Part shown: one piece after another, positions 1 to 12,376 of the stretch | Position numbering within the stretch: position 1 is the stretch's first letter | How the letters are laid out: every line of letters starts with the position of its first letter | Source: Diospyros lotus | Lineage: Eukaryota; Streptophyta; Magnoliopsida; Ericales; Ebenaceae | Direction of reading: 5' to 3' | NCBI RefSeq assembly: GCF_014633365.1 | Contig: NC_068344.1 | Coordinates: 11,485,669-11,549,668, forward strand | DNA length: 64,000 nt | Program-made: the position numbers and the translations under genes | The notes under the pieces: model-generated | Database searches by the model: none | Told to the model about the DNA's origin: nothing | What the model saw: the letters and a program-made list of their open reading frames with translations, nothing else

Positions 1-360
1 TTATTTAAAAATGATATTTAAATTAAATTATTGATAAAAATAAAATTATAAAAAAATGATATTTAAATTAATTCTATCTATTGAAACTATTTGACTTTCA
101 TCCAAAACATCGACGCATGGTCATCACATGCAACACAACATTGTATAATTTATGTGGTTTTGACATCTAGGATTATTTGTTGGAACAACAATACAAATAT
201 GACTATAATAACAGTAAAAACCCCTGGAAATACTACAGACCCAATAAGCAAGTAGCAATAACAAAATTTGTATATTAATTCACCCACAGAACTTCCACAC
301 AGAAATAATCAACAATGTTTCATCAGCACCATATATATGTATGTATCTTTTTGAAAATTA

Positions 361-1320
361 ATTTGGGGCTTGAGAAACGTGTTAGAGGCTCAAAAATAGA
401 ATCAAGACACAGGGTGACGGCCAAGAAGGCTTCAAGCTAGCGGGAGTGCGTGCAAGTCGAGAATTGGTCGTTTCAAGGCAAGTTCCTATCTCTATCATCG
501 TGTTTTTCAATCCCTATGCAATTCTCTGTCAATTAAAAATAAATACGTGTGGTAACTATTTATATAATAAAGCAAAATAATTTTTTGAAAATGTCTAAAA
601 TGTATTAGAGATACATTTTGATCTTATGATTGAGATGAGTTTTGAATGTTGGTAAATGATTGAGATGAATTAGACTTCCCGCCCAACTTTTCTCTCTTCC
701 ACTCCCTCTCTCTTACAGGCCCACCCACTCACTCTCTCACACAGGCATATACATACAGAGGCATATATACACACACATACACATATACACACATACGCAT
801 ACATATATATACACGCACACGCATATACACACTTACACTCGTGCGATGTGCTCACTGCAAGGGGCAACGGACGGCAAATGCTGCTCGCGATGGTGGGGGG
901 TGACGACGGTGCTCGCATCAGTTAGCCGCTAGTAGCGGCCGGCCCATTGCCCCCAATCAATAGTCGAAGGCAGCTGGCGTAGGTGGGAGAAAGAAGAATA
1001 TGGGAAGGAAAAATGGGAAAAAGAAAAGAAAAAAAAGGAAAACTAAAAAAAAATAAAATAAAATATAAAATATAAAAAAGAAAGAGAAAATAGGGGGAAA
1101 TGACATTGTTGATGGGTGGGTTTTAGCATAAGGGAGGTAGCCAAATAGGTGACGCGGGTGTAAGCGTTTGCTGGGTTTCTCCTGTAGATTGATTGATGTA
1201 AAAATAATTATTTTTAAATTATTTACATTATGCGAGACAATGTAAAATAAGTATTGGTTTGGTTGAATTAAACCATTGGTTGGTGTTGTTTGAAAATTGT
1301 TGATGGGTGGGTTTTGCGGG
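361..1320. repeat. Degenerate LTR-like fragments
   Basis: Two stretches, about 361-480 and 1080-1320, resemble 43690-43760 and 43780-43940 inside the solo LTR described below. They share the 'ttggggctt' block, the 'ctcctccagatt'-like block, the 'tttacattatg' block and the 'gttgatgggtg' block, in the same order. The part between them is AC-rich microsatellite and GC-rich sequence that I cannot match. I read this as an old, broken copy of the same LTR family. There is no coding potential; the 82-residue minus-strand frame here is low-complexity. Confidence 0.5.
720..850. repeat. AC/AT microsatellite
   Basis: A run of imperfect (ac)n, (at)n and 'catatacac' units. It is simple-sequence DNA and holds no gene. 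Confidence 0.85.
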
Positions 1321-1419
1321 TCGGATTCCTTTCCTGTTGTTTTTATTTTTTTATTTTTTGTGAAAATATTTAAAAAGAATTTATTTATTTATTTATTTTA
1401 TTAATTCTATTTTTTTAAT

Positions 1420-1890
1420 TTAGGCACAAGGGTTTGGGAACAATGGTTCCCAACCACTCACGGTCGCGGCCATGGCAGCCAACGACAACTGATATGTATT
1501 GTTTGATATTTAATTTTTAATTTAATTTATTTAAATTGTATAACACTTACTGATGTGTTTTATTATATAGATTTAGTAATTTTTTTTATTATAAAATATT
1601 AACAAGTATATACAATAATTTTTATTTTTATTTTTTTGTTCAGTGTTTATAATTTTTTTTACTTTCTCTTATATTTTGATCTACAATATATTGGTAAATA
1701 TTATAAATCTTATATGTTTATTTATTATTTAAATTTTGTAGAGTATTTAATATAAGAAAAATTATTACAAATTCTTCATAATTTTTAATATAATATATAT
1801 AAATTATAATTATATTTTAATTTTAATATTATTTATTCAGTATCTTTAAACACAGATGTACACTAATATATATATATATATATTTCCTTT
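1420..1890 (+). repeat. AT-rich dispersed repeat, partner inverted at 32855-33215
   Basis: The order of blocks here (GC-rich 'ccatggcagcc' region, then 'gatatgtattgtttgatat', then AT-rich text with 'aacaagtatatacaat') reappears as the reverse complement at about 32855-33215. Both copies have a short GC-rich head and a long AT-rich body, so this is a dispersed non-coding element. Its class is not clear; no terminal repeats or target duplication could be fixed. Confidence 0.55.
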
Positions 1891-2639
1891 CTATAATGGG
1901 CAATGATTAGGTCAGGGTATCCCTATGGTACATGGTTATTAGTTATCTTATTTTCTGTGAATTTGTGCATCTCCAGCAACAACACTTTTTTTCTTCGTCT
2001 CTTACCTATTTAGGCAGTTCCATCTAGTTTTGGTTGTCAATTACTACTGGTGCGCGCGTGCGCACGCGTGTAGGTGCATCGACATCATCATCATCATTAT
2101 GCTTCAGTCTTCATTTACTTTTGGATTGCAAATGAGCCTGAATCGTTGAGGTCGATTTTATAAAAGTTCACTCAATTCATTCGTTGCTTAAAATAAATGA
2201 ATTGAAGTTGAGTCTTATTTTAAAATTTGGTTTGTAAATAATTTGAGATTGAACTCAATATAACTCACGAGATAACTTGATTAGAGATTTCGGAATAAAC
2301 TCGATTAGAAATTATTACTAAATATAATAATATATCTATATATAATATATTAGATATTTATTTTATAAATATATTATTTAATATGTATACATTTATCAAT
2401 ACAAATTAAATTTTACTATCTTATTTTATCTGATATATTAAGAATAAATTAAATTATTTTCAGTACACTCTCTATTAATTTAATAATAATTTTATATTTG
2501 TTTAAAAAAAATTTCTTTGTTATTAAATAGTTTTACAATTAAAAAGATCTATTTGTATGATCATCAAAATAAAATAAAAATTATATTATAATATATTTAA
2601 TTATAAAACTTTTCAATTGCCGTTATTAATTTACATTAT
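1891..2639. other. AT-rich intergenic sequence
   Basis: No gene is supported here. Notable only for a short alternating purine-pyrimidine run of GC/GT steps at about 2051-2071 and a (cat)n run just after it. The rest is AT-rich. Confidence 0.6.
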
Positions 2640-2941
2640 TAAGAAATCACATTGCCCAAAATTTAGGGGCCAATTTGACCCAGTTGTGTGTTGTGAACCA
2701 GTGGGTAGGCCAGGGCCCAGACCTATATAAGGAAGTAAACCTAGGGCTCCTACTTCCTCCCCCATTCTGCCGACTGTGCTATCCAGTGAAGCGCCGTTGG
2801 TTCTCTCAGCCTAAGGCAGTTGTCCCCGCCGCTGCGTCGCCCCTCTCGCTGCCTCGTCGCCTCGGCGCCGCCTCGCCGTCTCAGAGAGAGAGAGAGAGAG
2901 AGGTTTCTTCTTCTTCTTCAATCCGTCCACTCTGCGCATTG
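2640..2941 (+). promoter_or_regulatory. Core promoter and 5' untranslated exon of the MOZART1 gene
   Basis: A TATA-like 'tatataa' lies at 2724-2730, directly after a 'gggccca' site-II-like element at 2713-2719; an 'aaacctaggg' telo-box-like word follows. Such combinations are common in promoters of growth- and division-associated plant genes. A (ga)n run at 2883-2901 lies in the presumed 5' untranslated exon. A good splice donor follows at 2942 (gtaaca), and its partner acceptor is at 3327-3328 (tttttcag). The transcription start, about 2755, is inferred from the TATA position only. Confidence 0.55.
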
Positions 2942-3120
2942 GTAACACTTCTCTTCCATTAATCTTCAATTTATTATGTGTAATCAACTGCTCGTCATTT
3001 GTGCAAGTGTTCCTCAATCTTTTTGGACAGTGTGTGTTTGATTCAACACAGAATTTGATCCTGTTTTGTTCCTTAGAAACCCTAAGAAAGCTGAAATTTC
3101 TTACTGTGAAATCTTCTGTT

Positions 3121-3270
3121 CCTTCGAACTCGAGCCCGAGCTCAGCATGGTGGCGAGCCCGAGCTCGAGCTTGGGCTATGTTAACCGAGCTTGAGCTCGA
3201 GCCTGAGCTCAGATTTGCCGTGCCGAGCCGAGCTTAGCGAAGCTCGGCTCGGCTCCATTGCAACCCTAAT
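3121..3270. repeat. hAT-MITE-like GAGCTC-rich segment in the 5' UTR intron
   Basis: Dense overlapping 'gagctc', 'gagccc' and 'gagcttg' words end in a near-perfect hairpin around 'gagccgagcttagcgaagctcggctc'-type text (about 3217-3253) and then 'ttgcaaccctaa'. That last word matches the terminal style of plant non-autonomous hAT elements, whose subterminal regions are filled with short GC-rich repeats. No clear left terminus or 8-bp duplication was identified, so this is a probable partial copy lying inside the intron at 2942-3328. Confidence 0.45.
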
Positions 3271-3411
3271 TTAGTTTCTTGAATTGTGAATCTTATTCCA
3301 GACATGATCCTTGCTTTATTTTTTTCAGGTTTCCTGCTGCAAGACCATTCCCTGTTAGAAAACCTTTTTATTCCAGAAAAGGAAGGACCAGATTTTTTGC
3401 AGTCTATTCTT

Positions 3412-3639
3412 ATGGATCTAGAGGCTGCACGAACTGCCCGGGAATCTCTGGACCTGGCTTTTCAGATGTCAAACATTCTTGACACGGGGCTTGATCGTCA
3501 TACCCTCTCCATCCTTATTTCCCTCTGTGAGTTAGGTGTGAATCCCGAAGCATTGGCTGCTGTTGTCAAGCAGCTCCGAAGGGAATCTACTCCATCCTCG
3601 TCTTCCGAGGGAGCAACTGCATCATCATCCTTGCCTTAG
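3412..3639 (+). CDS. MOZART1/GIP1-type mitotic-spindle organizing protein
   Basis: This 75-residue protein matches the MZT1 family (GCP3-interacting proteins GIP1/GIP2 in plants), small subunits that bind the N-terminus of gamma-tubulin complex proteins. They help recruit the gamma-tubulin ring complex to microtubule nucleation sites at the nuclear envelope and spindle. The family core is visible: an N-terminal ARES segment, 'MSNILDTGLDRHTLS' near residues 23-37, then 'CELGVNPEALAAVVKQLR' near residues 43-60, followed by a Ser-rich tail. The length is normal for the family. I chose the ATG at 3412 because conservation begins there; upstream in-frame codons lie in a 5' untranslated exon and lack an ATG fitting the family. 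The coding sequence is uninterrupted, and an intron (2942-3328) sits in the 5' leader. Which paralogue it is cannot be told. Confidence 0.93.
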   Translation: MDLEAARTARESLDLAFQMSNILDTGLDRHTLSILISLCELGVNPEALAAVVKQLRRESTPSSSSEGATASSSLP

Positions 3640-4373
3640 AAGGAGGAGGAGGAGTTTCACTTGGCTTTCTTTTGAACAGTCTCTGTCTGCTACCAACAAC
3701 AGAGTTAATAGTCTTATTTCACTTAGCTTTGCCCTGAACTTGATGTGGTCTACATATTCTTTCTGTGAGACAACGTATTCTTTCTTACGTTGAGCCAATG
3801 GGCAATGGCATTGGCATTATGCTAAACTTGAAAGAAAATGATTTTTTTCCCCTTTTTTTTTCTCTTTTGTGGTGGTCATTTTGTATGTAAAATCAGCAGC
3901 ATTCTCTCACGAGAAGGTTAACTCATGCAGTTTGGTTGGGTTTTTGAGTTTTTCATGCCTGAAACTCAAAATCAATCATACCGGGTTGAATATAAATCAA
4001 GATTATTTAATCCCAAAATATAAGGAATTTCTTTATATAATTAGTTGTGACCAAGTGTCACCCCAAAGTTATAGTAATTAATTAATCAAGTCATTTGTTT
4101 TTTTTTTAGTCCCAACGTGGTGAAGGCGTGTAAAATTAAATTATTGAACTGGTGGAAAGTGGGAACCATATGTGTATATGTGACACATATCTTTGTCGTG
4201 TCTATTCGTCTCTCTATATAATATAGACATATATTTTTGCCAAGTTATCAATATTTTTTCATTGATACGATGAATGCACACAAATGAAAGGCCAAGCATG
4301 TTATGCCGTGGGGATGCCCCCCCTTCTTCATCCTTTCAGATTGACATAAAGCAGCAGAACAAAGTAACAAGAA
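3640..4373. other. Intergenic region between MOZART1 and MATE genes
   Basis: It holds the 3' untranslated region of the MOZART1 gene and the promoter of the MATE gene. No other gene is supported. A candidate TATA for the MATE gene is 'tatataata' at about 4215-4223, roughly 155 bases before the ATG. Confidence 0.5.
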
Positions 4374-7359
4374 ATGGAAGAATCTCCTCTCCTTCCAAGC
4401 CAGCGTCCCCACATATACCATGGCCCAGATGGAGAGGAACAAGAAGGCGGCTGTTTTAGAGCACAAGTAGTTGAAGAAACAAAGAGGCAGCTTGGCTTAG
4501 CAGGGCCTCTAGTAGCTGTCAGCCTGTTGCAGTATAGCTTGCAGGCGATTTCGGTCATGTTTGTCGGCCATCTCGGCGAGCTGGCCCTCTCCAGTGCTGC
4601 CATGGCCACTTCGTTTGCTTCAGTAACAGGTTTCAGCGTGCTGGTAAGTCAATTAAATAACTTCCTTTCTCAGCTAGCTAAATTCACTGCTTAAATACCA
4701 AACAAAATTAAGAATATCATTTGCGGGCATTATTAATTTCTAATCTCTCTCAACTATTATTAATCTTGTTATATAGCTAGGAATGGGAAGTGCCTTGGAA
4801 ACTCTGTGTGGACAAGCCTATGGAGCCAGACAGTACCACATGCTAGGCATTTACACACAGAGAGCGATGTTAACCCTACTAACCTTAGCCATCCCTCTAG
4901 CATTCATTTGGCTCAACACAACCACCATTCTGATGCTCTTTGGCCAAGATCATGACATCTCCACTGAAGCAGGAAAGTTCAATGTCTGGATGGTTCCAAG
5001 CCTCTTTGCCTACGCTCTTCTCCAGTGCCTCAACAGGTTTCTGCAGACGCAGAACATTGTTTTCCCCATGATGGTGTGCTCTGGAGCCACGGCTTTGCTC
5101 CACATTTTTGTTTGTTGGGTTCTTGTCTTTGGATTGGGGCTTGGAAGCAGAGGAGCTGCCCTGGCTAACAGTGTCTCAAATTGGGTGAATGTGGCTTTGT
5201 TGGCAATCTATGTGAAGTTCTCACCGGCTTGCCTCAAGACTTGGACGGGCTTTTCAGGTGAAGCCTTGCATGGTGTTCTCGGCTTCTTGAAGCTTGCCAT
5301 TCCTTCAGCAGTCATGATATGGTGAGTTGGATGGAGCTTTTTCTTGATCCGTAAGAAGCCATTTGCCATGCTAACTAGTTCCTTTTTAAGGAATGGTAGT
5401 CTAGATGTCGACTTCCATTTTATCATTAGGGTAAATAACGGACAAATACAACTTTTACACTAAATTACTACACTTATGCCAATAGCTATCTTATGCATAA
5501 AAGAATAGTCATTTACACTTTTCTTATCTCCTATGATTAGAGGCCTGTGCTCACCATGTATGTGGTTAAGGTTTTGATTGTTTGAGCTGCTGCAGCTTTG
5601 AGTATTGGTCCTTCGAAATGGTGGTTCTTCTATCCGGTCTTCTCCCTAATCCACAATTAGAGACATCAGTGCTGTCAATAAGGTTTGTTTTCAAGTAGAT
5701 TCCATGTCCAAAAAGAAACTCCAATTTTGACTTTCAAGTATATTTTCTTTCACATTTATAATCAATTATTGTTGATTTTCACAGCCTTAACACATGTTGG
5801 ATGGTCTACATGATCTCTGTTGGTCTTGGTGGAGCAATAAGGTCGCCATGAACCGTCTCACCATTATATTTTCCATTTTATGATTTTTTTTTTTTTTTGA
5901 CAATCCTGTTCTTGTTATGATTCTTCACAGTACAAGAGTTTCGAATGAATTGGGAGCTGGGCGGGCACAGGGCGCCCGGCTGGCCTTATGTGTTGCGGTG
6001 ATAGTGGCTGTGGTGGAGGGCACAATAGTGGGAAGTGGTACCATTTTGGTTGGAAATGTGTGGGGAAAACTGTATAGTAGTGAGGAAGAAGTGGTCAAAT
6101 ATGTTGGTAGAATGATGCCGCTGCTTGCAGTTTCCGATTTCTTGGATGGATTTCAGTGTGTCCTATCAGGTACTAATTCAATTGATTTCAGATTTCAGAT
6201 TGATGTTGAAATAGTAATAGCATGTGGAATAATTGGCATGTGTATATGATGAAGGGGCTGCTAGAGGATGTGGATGGCAAAACCTGTGTGCATTTATCAA
6301 CCTTGGGGCCTACTTTGTTGTGGCAATCCCCTGTGCTGTGCTCTTTGCTTTTGTCCTGCATATTGGGGGCATGGTAGGTGCATCTCTCTCTTCTCCCCCC
6401 CCCCCCCCCCCCCCCCCCCCGACCCCCGATGATAGAGATTTAGGAAACGGTAAGCTGATTTGTTTGGTGTCTTGACATAACAAAAAGTTCATTTTCCCTC
6501 TGCATCAAAGAGTTGAGCTATCTATCTAATCGCTCAACCTTCAGCGCACAATGAATAAAATAATTTTTTTGTCATGTCGGAACGCTAAGTTGGACTTGCC
6601 ATTTGAAATAATGATCACACTTGAGGTTTGGTGTAATTATAAAAATCACCGATCACATTTCGAAAATAGCAATAATTGCCCCTAATCCTATCATTAAATA
6701 AAGAGATAAAACTCTCTCTCTCTCTCTCTCGACCATTGTTGTTAATAGTCAAAGCCCTGTGATTTGGGTTATTGTTGGGGTATATCGAGAACTTAAAGTT
6801 AGGGTCTCAATCTTGGTTTGGTTCACAACAGACCCAGAAATGCACGATCGCCAATTGAAAATATCTTTCACAATGGCATTTCTGGATGGCGATGGTGCCA
6901 ATAAGGATGACGGAAACAAAATCAAAGAGAGATGAGAGGGGGAGAGGAAGAGAATGAAAGAGATAAAATTTTAAAATTTAAAAGCGTTTTAATTATTTTT
7001 TAATATTTAACCGACGTTAGCTATAATATTAAATTTTAATAATGCTTGTTTTTTTTATATATATTTTCAAACATAACTGTTGCAGGGACTGTGGATGGGA
7101 ATTATATGTGGACTGTGTGTACAAGTTATAGCACTTGTTAGCGTAAATTTATGCACGGAGTGGGATCACGAGGTATATCATTGCTATTATTATTATTAGC
7201 TTCTATTTGTTTGTTTAATACCATAATAATTGTGCACCAAATACGTGTGTGGTTCTCTAATCCAAGGTGTTTCTTTCTTTGCGGCAGGCAAGGAAGGCTG
7301 TAAACAGCGTTCAAAAGACACGTTGTGTTGTAGATTCTGACCAAATCACACCGTCATGA
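4374..7359 (+). CDS. DETOXIFICATION (MATE) family efflux transporter, eight exons
   Basis: A complete plant MATE (multidrug and toxic compound extrusion) gene. I place exons at 4374-4643, 4777-5321, 5596-5682, 5785-5841, 5931-6169, 6255-6373, 7086-7172 and 7288-7359. All have GT..AG borders and join in frame to 491 residues, the usual MATE length. Family landmarks include '[16 protein letters not shown]', '[12 protein letters not shown]', '[12 protein letters not shown]', '[12 protein letters not shown]' and 'ARGCGWQ'. The protein should have twelve membrane helices and act as a proton- or sodium-coupled exporter of organic cations or secondary metabolites at the plasma membrane or tonoplast. 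The DTX1/DTX16-like clade is likely, but substrate cannot be read from sequence. The N-terminus ([10 protein letters not shown]) is typical for that clade. Intron 6 is the longest and starts with a CT/poly-C tract. There are no stops or frame breaks, so the gene looks functional. Confidence 0.92.
6380..6420. repeat. CT run and poly-C tract in MATE intron 6
   Basis: A (ct)n run followed by about 26 consecutive C residues (6395-6420) starts only about 20 bases after the exon 6 splice donor. Homopolymer length in a read-based assembly is uncertain. Confidence 0.85.
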
Positions 7360-7869
7360 GCTCAGAAGATCACGCCCAATCAATCAATCAATCAGCACTG
7401 TTATGCATGCATTTTTTAACCAAAAAAAAGAGAGTAAAAACTTATAAAATGGCTTGGTTGGTACTTTGACTTTTTTTTTTTTTAATTTGTTGTTGGTTCT
7501 CTTTATTATATAATTGTATAGCATCAACTGGAAATCCTTCTGAAAGATAGTACCAGATATGATATAGTGAACTCACGCTTGACTTAAGATGTACGGTTTT
7601 TTGCAATATACCATTTCCCCAAGTCCATCGGAAGCAAGGGCTAAGAATTGGCATTCCGGTCTAGTTGTTAGAATATTTGTTTTTGATTCCTGTAATATCA
7701 AAATATAAAAATAAATTTGTAACGTGAGAAAGTTAATCTTAATAGTCTTGTAAGATGATAGTCAGGAGATTTAGAAGTCTTGTTGCAATGATCAAGAGAT
7801 TTAGAGCTCTTATTGCAATGATCAGGTGTCTTGATAAATGGGTGGCTATTGATGAACGGATGCTCTTTG
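7360..7869. other. 3' flank of the MATE gene
   Basis: AT-rich sequence with no supported gene. A two-unit imperfect repeat of about 33 bases ('agatttagaagtcttgttgc' type) lies at about 7768-7832, just before the LTR-like repeat that follows. Confidence 0.5.
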
Positions 7870-9380
7870 TGTTAATGTTAGTGCCTTGACTGCTTGATTT
7901 AGATGACATCTAATAATTGTATTATGAGATTAATGATGTGAATCTTGTAAATATAATAAAATATATTTTTATATTTTAATGTTGTATTTTTATTCATACA
8001 TCTCCAATTTATATATATATGAATGAGATTTTAGATTTTTTAATAAAAATCTTATTCTTAAGTGTTAAGAATATGTAACAAATATTTTTGGATTAAGGAT
8101 TTTTTAAAGTGATTTTTAGTCTTTAGATTTCTTAGAAGATGGCTATGATTAATCTATTACGGAGTGATATATGGGTTATTATATTTGATAAGTTTGATAT
8201 ACTAATGATAAATGATGATGAGTCGTATGTCATAATTTATGAAATGAATATAATAGACATGTGAGTAGATGTTAGTTGAATATTTATTGAAGATGACGCA
8301 AATGATAGAGCATGTGCATGAAAGGATTTATGATCTGTTACTGGTGTCAATTTTGTTACTAGTTTTTAGATAGGAGGCAACACAGTTATCTTGTATATTG
8401 GTGCATGAGATTTGTCTTTGATAAGAACCACTTGGTTACTGGGTGGAGATGCACTGTATGATCTCTATGTAGTAACATATGGAGGCAGGTGATTGCTAAT
8501 GTGATCAATTGACTTCTGGCATGAGGTGAATATCCTATACAATCAATGGTGCTTGTGATTGTATAAACCCTTGGCCAAGGTACATATGATTTGAAATGTA
8601 TTTTCATGTCGGAAAGAGTTCCAATGTATTATCTCGATCACACCATGCTAAATCTTGGCATATATATCAAATTAGTGAGTTTGATCAGTTCATGACTCAT
8701 TCGATGAGGATGTTAGTCGATTGAGAGATTATAGTACACAGGAATCGAAATCCCATATAGGTTTTTTTAAAGTATGACTTCATTAATGGTAAGATCGTCC
8801 TAACATAATGCTAGTTGTGCTAGTTGTCACTCAAGGTCTTTCGAGGTATATCAGGGAGATGGAGAGATCCTTGTTGTAGACCAAAGTGTTTCGTCAGCAT
8901 CAAAATGTTTGACATGTCCTGATTACTAGTAGTGGTGAATCTAGAAGGTTACACACATATCCGAGTGTAGTGGTTGACTAAAGAATGGAAGTTGTAATCA
9001 TCTTTAATAGTTAATGATGACACCGTTAAAAGTTAACGGATTGGGTTTAAATTAATCGGAACAATAGTCAAGAGTTGAACTCCGCCTGGGGATGTTATCC
9101 ACTGCGGGTCCCAAGCCCGGATAAAGGAAGAGGGTTGTGTTAGGTAGCCGACAACCAATGTAAAACTTAGTCGGATCCAAAACATGAACTCTAGATAAAT
9201 TATGAAAAATCGTTTGGGCGTGGGCGTGGGCGTAGGCGTAACCCTTCATAGCGACGCGCTACACTGCCCCCGTGTAGTGACAAGTGAGCTAGGGCCGCTG
9301 CATCGACGCCCGGATGTAGTGATAAATGAGCAAGGGTTCCCACATTTGCTTGGACGGATGTGGGTAAAGAAGCTAGTCCA

Positions 9381-9525
9381 AAATAAAATCAAAACCAAAA
9401 TCAAAATCAAAATCAAAATCAAAACCAAAACCAAAACCAAAATCAAAATAAAAAACAAAATCAAATTCAAAGTCAAGGCCAAAAACAAAATCAAATCCAA
9501 AGTCAAGGCCAATAACAAAATCATA
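9381..9525 (+). repeat. (AAAATC)n-like run inside the LINE leader
   Basis: Tandem imperfect 'aaaatc', 'aaaacc' and 'aaattc' units lie just upstream of the endonuclease frame of the LINE. The repeat keeps a long open frame on both strands, which explains the Lys/Ile-rich and Leu-rich pseudo-ORFs there. Confidence 0.8.
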
Positions 9526-9572
9526 GATTAAGGATTGGGTCATGGAACATAGGAATATTAACAGGCAAAACT

Positions 9573-12376
9573 ATGGAAGTGGTGGATGTGATGATTAGGA
9601 GAAAAATTAATATTATGTGCCTTCAAGAGACGAGATGGGTAAGGAAAAAAGCAAAAACTTTATCAGAAGCTGGATATAAAATATGGTACACAGGAACTGA
9701 TCGAGCGAAAAATGGAGTGGGAATTATTATGGATAAAAGCTTAATAGATGAGGTAGTGGATGTAAAGAGAATAGGGGATATGATTATTATGGTGAAGATT
9801 AGTCTAGGAAGAATGACTATGAATATCTTTAGTACATATGCACCACAAGCGGGGTTAGGTGATGAGATAAAAGCAAAATTTTGGGAGGACCTAGAGGGAC
9901 TCATACAAATGATACCAAGAGGAGAGAAAGTGATTATAGGAGGTGACTTAAATGGGCACGTGGGTAGAGACGGAAACGGATATAGAGAGGTACACGGAGG
10001 GTATGGATTCGGAGAAATTAATAATGAGGGTAAATCTATCCTAGATTTTGCTATGGCATATGGGCTCATTATAACCAATACTAGGTTCAAAAAATAGGAC
10101 GAACACTTAATCACATATAAAAATATCACCTCAAGCACCCAAATAGATTACTTCCTCATGAGACAAGAGGATCGGTTATGTTGTAGTAATTGTAAGGTGA
10201 TACCGGGAGAGTGTTTGACTACTCAACATAGACTTCTAGTACTTGACGTCCAAGTAAGAAATTGGAAGAGAAAAAATCACATAAAACAAAATCCAAGAAT
10301 CAGGTGGTGGAATTTAAAAGGGGAGAAACTAATCTTCAAAGAAAAATTAAGGGGTAGAAAGGAATGGAATGGAGAAAGACAGACAAACTAAATGTGGAAA
10401 GAAATGGCTAATGCTCTGAGAAGCACGGCAAAGATAGTCCTTGGAGAGACAAATGGTAGAGCCCCTAACCTTAAGGAGTCTTGGTGGTGGAATGAAGAAG
10501 TACAATTGAAAATTAAAAATAAGAAAACTTGCTATGAGGCGGTATATCAATGCAACAATGAAGAAAATCAAAAAAAATATAAAGAAGCAAAAAAGGCAGC
10601 AAAAAAAGCTGTTAGTGAAGCAAGGTCAAAAGCATATGAGAATCTATATAAACGACTTGATATAAAAGATGGAGAAAGGGATATATATAAATTAGCTAAA
10701 GCAAGAGAAAGAAAAACACGGGATTTAAATCAAGTGAAATGCATAAAAGATGACAATCAAAATGTTTTAGTAAATGAAGGAGCAATTAAGGAGAGATGGA
10801 ATGAGTATTTCATAAAATTATTCAATGATGGTGGTGACACAAGAGTTAGGTTGGGACATCTTAGTAACTTCGAAGGGAATGTGAGCTACACATTCTATCG
10901 ACGCATAAGTTCAAATGAAATAAGGCAAGCATTAAAAAAGATAAAAAATCATAAGGCAGTGAGACCAGATAATATACCAATAGAAGCATGGAAATACATG
11001 GGAGAAGAGGGCATCTCCTGGCTAACGCAACTATTTAACGCCATCCTTAAATCAAAAAAGATGCCAGATGAGTGGAGGAAGAGTACTTTGGTTCCTATAT
11101 ACAAGACCAAAGGAGATGTTCAAAACTATGAAAATTATAGAGGAATTAAGTTAATGAGTCATACCATGAAACTCTAGGAGAGAGTAATAGAGCAGAGGCT
11201 CAGAAAGGAAACAAAGGTGTCAGAAAATCAGTTTGGTTTCATGTCTAGTAGGTCAACAATGGAAGCTATATATTTACTGAGGCGTCTAATGGAAAGGTAT
11301 CGAGATCATCAGAAGGACCTATATATGGTGTTTGTAGATCTAGAAAAGGCCTATGATAGGGTCCCTAAAGAAGTATTATGGAGGGTTTTAGAGAAGAAAG
11401 GAGTCAAAATAGCCTATATACAAGCCCTTAAGGACATGTATCATGGTGTAGAGACAGGGGTCAGAACATGCGGAGGGGATACTGAACCATTTACAACTAC
11501 AATATGACTGCATCAAGGTTCTACACTAAGTCTATACTTATTTGCCCTAGTAATGGATGAACTCACTAAAGATATTCAGACAGATGTGCCATGGTGTATG
11601 CTATTTGCAGACGACATAGTGTTGGTGGATGAAACAAAAGAAGGAGTGAACACTAAGCTTGAGTTGTGGAGAAACAATTTAGAATCTAAGGGATTTAAAT
11701 TAAGTAGAAAGAAAACAGAATATATGGAATGCAAATTTAGTAAAAATGCAAGAGTTGATGATGTTATAATAAAATTAGAAGACCAAATCTTACAAAGAAA
11801 AGACCATTTTCGATATTTGGGATCAGTGATTCAAAAAGATGGAGAAATCCATGAGGATGTCCCACATAGAATTAAGGCAGGTTGGCTAAAATGGAGAAAT
11901 GCATCGGGGTGTTATGTGATGGTAAAATCCCATTAAAATTGAAAGAAAAATTTTATAGGACAGCTATAAGACCAGTCTTGCTGTATGGCTCAGAATGTTG
12001 GGCAGTCAAATACCAACATGAGCAAAATACGAGTGTAGCGGAGATGAGGATGTTAAGATGGATGTGTGGACATACAAGAAAGGATAAAATTAGAAATGAA
12101 GTTATTAGTAATAAGGTAGGAGTAGTGCCAATCGAGGAGAAGATGAGAGAGACTAGACTGAGATGATTTGGTCATGTGAGAAGGAGACTAAGAGACACTC
12201 CTGTGAGGAGAGTTGATGAAATGGAACAATTAGTCACAAAAAGAGGTAGAGGTAGACCCAAGAAGACTTTGGGAGAGACATTAAAATTTGATATGAAATA
12301 TATGGATCTAAATGAGGATATGACAAAAGACAGAAATACATGGAAGTCTAGAATTCATGTAGCCGACCCCACATAG
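9573..12376 (+). pseudogene. Broken RTE endonuclease-reverse transcriptase
   Basis: The frame encodes an APE-type endonuclease followed by reverse transcriptase. Endonuclease landmarks are 'CLQETRW', 'YAPQAG' and 'GGDLNGHVG'. RT landmarks are 'AVRPDNIPIEAWK', 'NYRGIKLMSHTMK', '[18 protein letters not shown]', '[13 protein letters not shown]' and the catalytic 'FADD' at 11604-11615, then the C-terminal 'LLYGSECWAVK' and 'MLRWMCG' blocks. In-frame stops occur at 10095 (TAG), 10389 (TAA), 11175 (TAG) and 11505 (TGA). A one-base frame change occurs near 11905, followed by another stop at 12164 (TGA). The element therefore cannot move itself. In life this enzyme nicks target DNA and primes cDNA synthesis there. 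Confidence 0.88.

Noticed and set aside
9202..9531. Lys/Ile-rich frame and its opposite-strand Leu-rich 'membrane' frame
   Set aside because: Both arise from the (aaaatc)n run in the LINE leader; the hydrophobic segment is not a real membrane protein.
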